Assembly: GCA_050250795.1 (NCBI GenBank)
Contig: JBFWNZ010000134.1
Coordinates: 1-9,703 of the forward strand
Reading direction: 5' to 3'
Length of the DNA: 9,703 nucleotides
Source: JBFWNZ01 sp050250795
Lineage (GTDB): Bacteria > Pseudomonadota > Alphaproteobacteria > UBA8366
Below the pieces are notes generated by a model. The model ran no database searches. It saw only the letters and a program-made list of their open reading frames with translations, and was not told the DNA's origin. How positions within the stretch are numbered: position 1 is the first letter of the stretch; every line of letters begins with the position of its first letter. Made by a program: the position numbers and the translations under genes. This document shows positions 1 to 8,779 of this stretch, one piece after another.

Positions 1-629
1 TCCTCCGCGCGCGGCCGATCGGCGATCACGGCGCCGATGCGGGCGGCGGCGGCGAACAGGGTCGCGGTCTTGCAGCGGATGACGTCGAGATAGGCCTGCT
101 CGCTGGTCTCGGTGTCGTTGGTGGTCATGAGCTGCATGACCTCGCCCTCGGCGATCACGGCGGACGCGGTCGACAGGATGTCGAGCACCCGCAGCGAACC
201 GTCCGCCACCATCAACTGGAAGGCGCGCGAGAACAGGAAGTCGCCGACCAGCACCGATGCCTGGTTGCCCCACAGCGCATTGGCGCTGTCGCGGCCCCGG
301 CGCAGGGCCGATCCGTCGACCACGTCGTCATGCAGCAATGTGGCGGTGTGGATGAACTCGACGCAGGTGGCCAGCGCGACCGGCCGCGTGCTCTCGCCAT
401 AGCCGCACAGCTTGGCGGAAGCCAGGGTGAGCACCGGGCGCAGCCGCTTGCCGCCGGCCGCCACGATATGCCCGGCCAGCTGGGGGATCAGCGCCACCGG
501 GCTGTGCATCTTGTCGACGATCAGCCGATTGACGCGGGCCATATCCTCGGCGACGAGCGCGTTGATCGCGTCCAGCGACGGCTTGTCGCCCGCGGCCCTG
601 GTCTTGTCGAGGCTTACCACCTGGCCCAA
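1..629 (-). CDS. ispB: Long-chain polyprenyl (octa-/decaprenyl) diphosphate synthase, C-terminus outside window
   Basis: A trans-prenyltransferase that extends farnesyl diphosphate with isopentenyl diphosphate to make the ubiquinone side chain, probably C50 in an alphaproteobacterium. Visible in the 209 encoded residues are GGKRLRP (59-65), which binds the diphosphate, and the first Asp-rich motif DDVVD (101-105) in the context TLLHDDVVDGSALRRG. The residue five before that motif is Ala96, as in long-chain synthases. GDFLFSRAF and a KTATLF segment follow. Family members are about 320-340 residues, so the second Asp-rich motif lies beyond the left edge. I chose the TTG at 627-629 because it gives the N-terminus MGQVVSLDK with an AAAGG ribosome site 7 bases upstream; the GTG at 618-620 is the main alternative. 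It is divergent from the DUF2007 gene. The family is certain; the exact chain length is inferred. Confidence 0.93.
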   Translation of the reverse strand, partial: MGQVVSLDKTRAAGDKPSLDAINALVAEDMARVNRLIVDKMHSPVALIPQLAGHIVAAGGKRLRPVLTLASAKLCGYGESTRPVALATCVEFIHTATLLHDDVVDGSALRRGRDSANALWGNQASVLVGDFLFSRAFQLMVADGSLRVLDILSTASAVIAEGEVMQLMTTNDTETSEQAYLDVIRCKTATLFAAAARIGAVIADRPRAE

Positions 630-679
630 TCGCTTGCCTTTCGTGCCGCCCCAGGAGCGGGGCGGGAAGCAGGGGACGG

Positions 680-707
680 AGCATAGTCGGCAAGGTCGAT
701 GCGTCAA
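680..707 (-). promoter_or_regulatory. Sigma70-type promoter for ispB
   Basis: Read on the minus strand, TTGACG (702-707) is followed after 16 bases by TATGCT (680-685). This matches 5 of 6 bases of the -35 consensus and 4 of 6 of the -10 consensus. Transcription would start near 673, giving a leader of about 44 bases before the TTG start of the polyprenyl diphosphate synthase. It lies in the 118-bp divergent intergenic region, correctly placed and oriented for that gene. Assigned by eye; no experimental support. Confidence 0.55.
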
Positions 708-747
708 GCCTGCCCGCCCTGCGGCATTTCGGCTATTTAGAGTAGTC

Positions 748-972
748 ATGCGGGAGATATTGCGCACAACCGATCCCGTCCGGCTGTCCTGGCTGATGGC
801 GCTGCTGGCCGAGCGCCGGATCGAGGCCGTGGTCTTCGACGGGCATATGAGCGTGCTGGAGGGCTCCGCCGGCGCCATTCCGCGACGGCTCATGGTGGCC
901 GAGGAGGACCATGCGGCGGCGCTGCGCGTCCTGCGCGAAGCCGGGGAGATCGAGCCGGAGGCGGGGGCATGA
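748..972 (+). CDS. DUF2007-family small protein (putative signal-transducing protein)
   Basis: A 74-residue soluble protein resembling the DUF2007 family, which databases often label 'putative signal transducing protein' without direct evidence. It begins MREILRTTDPVRLSWLMALL. The middle reads EAVVFDGHMSVLEGSAGAIP, followed by RRLMVAEEDHAAALRVLREAG. This is the usual pattern: an N-terminal strand and helix recognising 'position in sequence', a central VFD/GHMS...G..P segment, and a C-terminal helix. There is no signal peptide or membrane segment. The ATG at 748 is the natural start given the family N-terminus, but there is no clear ribosome site; a TATTTA at 734-739 might place transcription almost at the ATG. 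Its stop overlaps the start of the methyltransferase (ATGA), indicating translational coupling. The molecular role is unknown. Confidence 0.88.
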   Translation: MREILRTTDPVRLSWLMALLAERRIEAVVFDGHMSVLEGSAGAIPRRLMVAEEDHAAALRVLREAGEIEPEAGA

Positions 973-1712
973 CGGCGGCGTCCGCGACCCAGGACCGCCT
1001 GCTGGGCGGCCGGGTCCTGCTGCAACAGCCCACGGACGGCTATCGTGCCGCGATCGATCCCGTCCTGCTGGCGGCCGCTGTCCCGGCCCTGCCGCGCGGC
1101 CGGGTGCTGGACCTGGGCGCCGGGGCCGGCGCAGCGGCGCTGTGCTATGCGGCGCGGGTTCCGGGGCCGCAGGTCATCGGTCTCGAACTCCAGCCGGACC
1201 TCGCCGCGCTGGCGCGCGAGAACGCGGCGGCGAACGGCGTGCCGGACAGGGTGCGGTTCCTGGCCGGCGACCTGCTGCACCCGCCGCCGGAGCTGGCGCC
1301 GGACTCATTCGATCATGCGATGGCGAACCCGCCGTTTCTTGAGGCGTCCCGCGCCGACCCGTCGCCGCAAGCCGCCAAGGCCGCCGCCGATGTCGAGGGC
1401 GCCGCGCGGCTGGCCGACTGGATCGAGCTGGCCCTGGCGCTGGTGCGGCCGAAGGGCGGCATCACGCTGATCCACCGTGCCGACCGGCTGGACGAGATAC
1501 TGGCGCGGCTCTACGGCCATGCGGGCGAGACGGTGGTGATTCCGCTGTGGCCGCATGAGGGCGAGGCGGCGAAGCGGGTGATCGTGCGGGCGCGCAAGGG
1601 GTTGCGGACGCCGCTGCGGCTGTCGGCGGGGCTGGTCCTGCACGGTGCCGACGGCGCGTATACGGCCGCCGCCCGTGCCGTGCTATACGATGCCGCGCCG
1701 TTGTCCATATGA
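969..1712 (+). CDS. SAM-dependent N6-adenine methyltransferase, tRNA1(Val) TrmN6/YfiC-like
   Basis: A 247-residue cytoplasmic class I methyltransferase of the COG4123 type; characterised relatives methylate N6 of A37 in tRNA1(Val). An N-terminal segment LLGGRVLLQQPTDGYRAAID (11-30) is typical of the alphaproteobacterial branch. The SAM-binding motif I is VLDLGAGAG (46-54), with acidic Glu73 at the end of strand 2 and Asp101 in the next motif. The catalytic NPPF (120-123) marks an amino-group (adenine N6) methyltransferase. A KGGITLIHRADRL stretch lies in the C-terminal half. The start ATG overlaps the preceding stop codon and has GGAGG at 957-961 with 7-base spacing, so translation should be coupled to the DUF2007 gene. 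The fold and chemistry are secure; the precise substrate (tRNA1(Val), another RNA, or a protein) cannot be settled from sequence, so no symbol is given. Confidence 0.9.
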   Translation: MTAASATQDRLLGGRVLLQQPTDGYRAAIDPVLLAAAVPALPRGRVLDLGAGAGAAALCYAARVPGPQVIGLELQPDLAALARENAAANGVPDRVRFLAGDLLHPPPELAPDSFDHAMANPPFLEASRADPSPQAAKAAADVEGAARLADWIELALALVRPKGGITLIHRADRLDEILARLYGHAGETVVIPLWPHEGEAAKRVIVRARKGLRTPLRLSAGLVLHGADGAYTAAARAVLYDAAPLSI

Positions 1713-1758
1713 CCGGCCCACCATTGCACCTCCCCGCCCACAACCCATATCAGGCGCC

Positions 1759-2655
1759 ATGACCGAGCGTTCCGCGTCCCCCAAATCCCGTTCACGCCTG
1801 TCCCGCTGGCTCGCCAGGGTACCCCTCCTCGGCCGTGGCGTCGCACGGCGGCGGGCGGGCGCCGTCGCCGTGCTGCGGCTCAACGGCGTCATCGGCCAGT
1901 TGGGCGGCCTGCGCCGTGGCGGCATGACGCTGGCCGACCTGGCCCCCCATATCGAGCGCGCCTTCCGCCTGCCGCGGGTGAAGGCGGTGGCGTTGCAGGT
2001 GAACTCGCCCGGCGGCTCGCCGGTGCAGTCCTCGCTGATCGCTGGCCGCATCCGCCAGCTGGCGGAGGAGAAGGGCGTGCCGGTCTATGCCTTCTGCGAG
2101 GACGCCGCCGCCTCGGGCGGCTATTGGCTGGCCTGCGCCGCGGACGAAATCTATGCCGACGGTGCGTCGGTGGTGGGGTCCATCGGCGTCATCAGCGCCG
2201 GATTCGGCTTCGTCGACCTGATCGAGAAGCTGGGCGTGGAACGGCGCGTCCACACGGCGGGCGAGCGCAAGGGCATGCTCGATCCGTTCCGGCCGGAGCG
2301 TGCCGGCGATGTCAAGCATCTGAAGGCGTTGCAGGCCGACCTGCACCGCCTGTTCATCGACTTCGTGCGAACGCGCCGGGGCGCCCGGCTGACGGGCGAT
2401 GAGGCGGACCTGTTCAGCGGCGCCTTCTGGTCGGGCGAGCGCGCGCTGGCCGCGGGACTGGTCGACGGCCTGGGCGACATGCGCAGCACCCTGCGGGTGC
2501 GCTATGGCGAGCATGTGCGTTTCCATCTCGTGAACGCGCCGAAAACCGGGCTGTCCCGTCTGTTCGCAAGCGGCGCGCATACCGCGGGCGACTGGACGGC
2601 AGGGCTGCTGGACGCTGCGGAGGCTCGCGCGCATTGGGCGCGGCTGGGACTGTAG
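1759..2655 (+). CDS. S49-family serine peptidase (SppA/SohB-like), no evident membrane anchor
   Basis: A 298-residue member of the SppA/SohB family; known members cleave leftover signal peptides or other membrane-associated peptides with a Ser/Lys dyad. The nucleophile is Ser119 in AAASGGYWLA and the general base is Lys171 in GERKGMLDPF. They are 52 residues apart, the same spacing as Ser147/Lys199 in Bacillus subtilis SppA. The family core VNSPGGSP (81-88) and ASVVGSIGVI (136-145) are intact. It is shorter than E. coli SohB (about 350 residues). The N-terminus is strongly basic (RSRLSRWLARVPLLGRGVARR) with no hydrophobic segment long enough to span the membrane, so it may be soluble or peripherally bound. 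The ATG at 1759 is preferred: upstream in-frame codons lie in the methyltransferase gene and look unlike protein. The upstream ribosome site is weak (AGG, 4 bases away). Confidence 0.92.
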   Translation: MTERSASPKSRSRLSRWLARVPLLGRGVARRRAGAVAVLRLNGVIGQLGGLRRGGMTLADLAPHIERAFRLPRVKAVALQVNSPGGSPVQSSLIAGRIRQLAEEKGVPVYAFCEDAAASGGYWLACAADEIYADGASVVGSIGVISAGFGFVDLIEKLGVERRVHTAGERKGMLDPFRPERAGDVKHLKALQADLHRLFIDFVRTRRGARLTGDEADLFSGAFWSGERALAAGLVDGLGDMRSTLRVRYGEHVRFHLVNAPKTGLSRLFASGAHTAGDWTAGLLDAAEARAHWARLGL

Positions 2656-2677
2656 CGGCCTGCTACATCGCGTCCCG

Positions 2678-2706
2678 TTGCGATCCGGTCGCGGCCCGGC
2701 TAAAAC
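2678..2706 (+). promoter_or_regulatory. Possible promoter for the small Cys-rich membrane protein
   Basis: TTGCGA (2678-2683) and TAAAAC (2701-2706) each match 4 of 6 consensus bases and are separated by the optimal 17 bases. Transcription would start about 7 bases after the -10 box, at or next to the ATG at 2713, giving an essentially leaderless mRNA. No usable Shine-Dalgarno sequence is present: the GGCGG here touches the first ATG. In GC-rich DNA such matches can be chance, so this is tentative. Confidence 0.35.
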
Positions 2707-2712
2707 CGGCGG

Positions 2713-2934
2713 ATGATGGGACTGTCCTTCTGGAAGCTCGTCGTCCTGATCGGAACGCTGGCAGCCGTGTGGTACGGCTTTCGCGCCGTGGGGCGGATGC
2801 AGCGCGCGCGCCGGCCGAATGTCGGGCGGACCGCGCCGGAGACGGTCGCCGAGATGCAGGCCTGCCGGGTCTGCGGCACCTATGTCGTGGCGGCGGCGGC
2901 GCGAGGCTGCGGCCGGGCCGACTGTCCCTATTGA
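2713..2934 (+). CDS. Small membrane-anchored protein with four-cysteine (zinc-ribbon-like) tail
   Basis: A 73-residue protein of unknown function. Residues 4-23 (LSFWKLVVLIGTLAAVWYGF) form one membrane helix, followed by a basic stretch (R24, R28, R31, R33, R34) that by the positive-inside rule places the C-terminus in the cytoplasm. A short linker leads to CRVCGTYV and then CGRADCPY at the very end. The cysteines are at 51, 54, 66 and 71, a CxxC-x11-CxxxxC pattern suited to zinc or another metal. Similar short 'membrane helix plus CxxC...DCPY' proteins are familiar as uncharacterised proteins in Rhodospirillales, which supports it being real. It could start at either of two adjacent ATGs (2713 or 2716). 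It follows the S49 peptidase by 57 bases and precedes the glyQ promoter. No function is assigned. Confidence 0.75.
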   Translation: MMGLSFWKLVVLIGTLAAVWYGFRAVGRMQRARRPNVGRTAPETVAEMQACRVCGTYVVAAAARGCGRADCPY

Positions 2935-2960
2935 GATGACGCGCCGACCGGCGCCGCGTG

Positions 2961-2988
2961 TTGACAATCCGGAGACCGTCGTTATGTT
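2961..2988 (+). promoter_or_regulatory. Sigma70-type promoter for glyQ-glyS-ppdK
   Basis: A perfect -35 box TTGACA (2961-2966) is followed after 16 bases by TATGTT (2983-2988), which matches 4 of 6 of the -10 consensus. Transcription is predicted near 2995, leaving a leader of about 35 bases before the glyQ ATG at 3030. This is the strongest promoter-like sequence in the window, and its position excludes the longer glyQ reading frame that would begin at 2958, upstream of the transcription start. The leader is too short for a T-box or other large riboswitch. Confidence 0.65.
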
Positions 2989-3029
2989 GCGCCGCACCCA
3001 GGGCCGGCCAGATCAGGCAACCGCGCGCC

Positions 3030-3905
<876 letters not shown>

Positions 3906-3909
3906 TCCG

Positions 3910-6012
3910 ATGCCCGAATTGCTGATCGAGCTGTTCTCCGAGGAAATCCCCGCGCGCATGCAGGCGCGGGCGGCCGACGACCTGAAGCGCCTCGTCACCG
4001 AGGGTCTGAAGGCGGCGGGGCTGGAGTTCGACGGTGCCCGCGCCTATGCGACGCCGCGCCGGCTGACGCTGGTCGTGGACGGGCTGCCGGAGCGGACGGC
4101 CGATTTGAAGGAGGAGCGGCGCGGGCCGCGCGCCGACGCGCCGGAAAAGGCCATTGCCGGCTTCACCGGCTCGCTGCCGCCGGGCACGCCGGTCGAGGCG
4201 CGCGAGACGCCGAAGGGCAATTTCCTGTTCGCGCTGGTCGAGACGGCGGGGCGGCCGACGGCCGAGGTGCTGCCGCCGACGGTATTGGGCGCGATCGCCG
4301 GCATGCCCTGGGCCAAGTCGATGCGCTGGCGGCGCAGCACGCTGACCTGGGTGCGTCCGTTGCAGCGGGTTCTGGCGATCTTCGGCGGCACGCCGCTGGC
4401 GCTGGATATCCCGCTCGGGCTGCGCGGCGGCGCGCGCGAAGGCGATTTGCAGGACGACCGGATCGACGTGTCCGATACGACGACGGGGCACCGCTTCCTC
4501 GCGCCGGCGCCGTTCGCGGTCACGTCCTTCGCCGACTACGCGGCGAAGCTGAAGGACGCCTTCGTCATCCTGGACCCGGCCGAGCGGCGGGCGGAGATCG
4601 CGCGCCAGCTGGTGGCGGCGGCTGCGGCCGAGGGGCTGCGTCTCAAGGAGGATGCGGGGCTGCTGGACGAGGTGACGGGGCTGGTCGAATGGCCCTGCGT
4701 GCTGGTCGGGCGGATCGACGAGCGGTTCATGGACGTGCCGCCGGAGGTGCTGACCACCTCGATGCGGACGCATCAGAAGTATTTCGCGCTGCTGACGGAC
4801 GATGGGCGGCTCGCGCCGCGCTTCGCCGTGGTGGCCAACAACGACCGGCCGGGCGCGCGGGCGAACATCGCCGCCGGCAACGAGCGCGTGCTGCGGGCGC
4901 GGCTGTCGGACGCCAAGTTCTTCTGGGACCAGGACCGGATGCAGCGCCTGGGCGACCGGGTGCCCAGGCTGGGCGGTATCACCTTCCATGAGAAGCTGGG
5001 CTCGGTCGGCGACAAGGTGGATCGGATCGAGGCGCTGGCGGCCCATGTCGCGGCGCATGTGCCGGGGGCCGAGCCCGCGCTGGTGCGGGCGGCGGCGCGG
5101 CTGGCCAAGGCCGACCTCGTGACCGGCATGGTCGGGGAGTTCCCGGAGCTTCAGGGCCTGATGGGCCGGTACTACGCGCTGCATGACGGCGAGGACGCTG
5201 CCGTGGCGGACGCGGTGGCCGAGCATTACGCGCCGCAGGGGCCGAACGACCGCTGTCCGACGGCGCCGGTCTCGGTCTCGGTCGCGCTGGCGGACAAGAT
5301 CGACACGCTGGTCGGGTTCTGGGCTATCGGCGAGACGCCGACCGGCTCGCGCGATCCCTATGCGCTGCGCCGCGCGGCGCTGGGCGTGATCCGGATCGTG
5401 CTGGAGAACCGGCTGCGGCTGCCGCTGCGCGCGGTGTTCGCGGCGGCGGCCTCCGGGCATGGTGCGCGGAGCGCGGAATTCGACACCGACGCGCTGATGG
5501 CCTTCTTCGCCGACCGGCTGAAGGTGCATCTGCGCGAGCAGGGCGTGCGGCACGATCTGATCGCGGCGGTGTTCGCGCTGTCGGGCGAGGACGATCTGGT
5601 GCGGCTGATGGCGCGCGTCGATGCGCTGGCCGCCTTCGTCGCGACCGAGGACGGGGCGAACCTGCTGGCGGCCTATCGCCGGGCGGCGAACATCCTGCGG
5701 ATCGAGGAGAAGAAGGACGGGGCCGCGCATGACGGCGCCCCCGACCCGGCGCGCTTCGCCCAGGACGAGGAGCGGGCGCTGGCCGCGGCGACGGCGACGG
5801 CCGTGCCGGCGGCGGAAGCGGCGCTGGGTGCAGAGGATTTCACGGCCGCGATGGCGGCGTTGGCGGGCCTGCGCGGGCCGCTGGACGCCTTCTTCGACAA
5901 GGTGACGGTCAATGCCGAGGACGCCGCCTTGCGCGCGAACCGGCTGCGGCTGCTGTCGGGCATCCGGCGGGCGGTGGAAACGGTGGCCGATTTCGGCCAG
6001 ATCGAAGGGTAA
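3910..6012 (+). CDS. glyS: Glycyl-tRNA synthetase beta subunit
   Basis: The 700-residue beta subunit (E. coli 689) that binds and positions tRNA-Gly for the GlyQ catalytic subunit. It starts with the hallmark LLIELFSEEIPARM, right after glyQ, with AAGG at 3897-3900 nine bases before the ATG. Family blocks visible are EVTGLVEWPCVL, RTHQKYFAL, FAVVANN and LSDAKFFWDQDR. The HD-like region AKADLVTGMVGEFPELQG begins at residue 399. ALADKIDTLVGFWAIG and PTGSRDPYALRRAALG (the latter around 477-492) follow. The last 110 or so residues are the DALR-type anticodon-binding domain, ending AVETVADFGQIEG. It is full length with no frameshift. The stop TAA is 11 bases before ppdK. Confidence 0.98.
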   Translation: MPELLIELFSEEIPARMQARAADDLKRLVTEGLKAAGLEFDGARAYATPRRLTLVVDGLPERTADLKEERRGPRADAPEKAIAGFTGSLPPGTPVEARETPKGNFLFALVETAGRPTAEVLPPTVLGAIAGMPWAKSMRWRRSTLTWVRPLQRVLAIFGGTPLALDIPLGLRGGAREGDLQDDRIDVSDTTTGHRFLAPAPFAVTSFADYAAKLKDAFVILDPAERRAEIARQLVAAAAAEGLRLKEDAGLLDEVTGLVEWPCVLVGRIDERFMDVPPEVLTTSMRTHQKYFALLTDDGRLAPRFAVVANNDRPGARANIAAGNERVLRARLSDAKFFWDQDRMQRLGDRVPRLGGITFHEKLGSVGDKVDRIEALAAHVAAHVPGAEPALVRAAARLAKADLVTGMVGEFPELQGLMGRYYALHDGEDAAVADAVAEHYAPQGPNDRCPTAPVSVSVALADKIDTLVGFWAIGETPTGSRDPYALRRAALGVIRIVLENRLRLPLRAVFAAAASGHGARSAEFDTDALMAFFADRLKVHLREQGVRHDLIAAVFALSGEDDLVRLMARVDALAAFVATEDGANLLAAYRRAANILRIEEKKDGAAHDGAPDPARFAQDEERALAAATATAVPAAEAALGAEDFTAAMAALAGLRGPLDAFFDKVTVNAEDAALRANRLRLLSGIRRAVETVADFGQIEG

Positions 6013-6023
6013 GGACCAGAGCG

Positions 6024-8693
<2,670 letters not shown>

Positions 8694-8699
8694 ATGCAA

Positions 8700-8740
8700 G
8701 GCGGCAAGAAAGACTTTATCCTTGCCGCCATCTGCTTTTA
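8700..8740 (+). terminator. Hairpin after ppdK, probable transcription terminator
   Basis: A perfect 9-bp inverted repeat, GGCGGCAAG (8700-8708) and CTTGCCGCC (8721-8729), encloses a 12-base loop and begins 6 bases after the ppdK stop. The loop can fold slightly further (AAAG with CTTT). The following bases contain only a short T run (CTTTTA, 8735-8740) rather than a classic U-tract immediately after the stem, so termination efficiency is uncertain; it could also act mainly as a 3' stabilising hairpin. Confidence 0.65.
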
Positions 8741-8766
8741 GGATAAGGCGCCGCTGGGGGAGGCGG

Positions 8767-8772
8767 AGGAGG
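8767..8772 (+). promoter_or_regulatory. Strong Shine-Dalgarno site deciding the start of the receiver-domain gene
   Basis: AGGAGG lies 7 bases before the ATG at 8780. It is the best ribosome-binding sequence in the window, and an in-frame stop (TAA, 8744-8746) lies just upstream, so the start is well fixed. It is embedded in a run of GG pairs (8756-8778) that might fold on itself. Confidence 0.75.
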
Positions 8773-8779
8773 CGGTGGC

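Noticed and set aside
328..693. Minus-strand 121-codon frame overlapping the start of the polyprenyl diphosphate synthase.
   Set aside because: It is out of frame with the synthase motifs (GGKRLRP, DDVVD) and has no protein-like features; the real frame is read from 629 leftwards.
2684..2712. Short CCGG-based inverted repeats (for example CCGG-CTAAAA-CCGG) after the S49 peptidase as a terminator.
   Set aside because: Four-bp stems with no T tract are not distinguishable from chance at this base composition.
2941..2954. Inverted repeat GCGCC-GACC-GGCGC just after the small Cys-rich gene as a terminator.
   Set aside because: The stem is only 5 bp, no T run follows, and it abuts the glyQ promoter; short palindromes of this kind are common in GC-rich DNA.
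1792..2997. A 401-codon minus-strand open frame opposite the S49 peptidase and the small membrane protein.
   Set aside because: It is antisense to a gene with an intact catalytic dyad, has Arg/His/Ala-rich low-complexity composition, and would run through the glyQ promoter.
2989..3029. A leader-encoded riboswitch or T-box upstream of glyQ.
   Set aside because: The predicted leader is about 35 bases, far too short, and contains no terminator/antiterminator pair.
2958..3029. A 24-residue N-terminal extension of GlyQ from the GTG at 2958.
   Set aside because: It overlaps the TTGACA/TATGTT promoter, lies before the predicted transcript start, and has no counterpart in the family's N-terminus.
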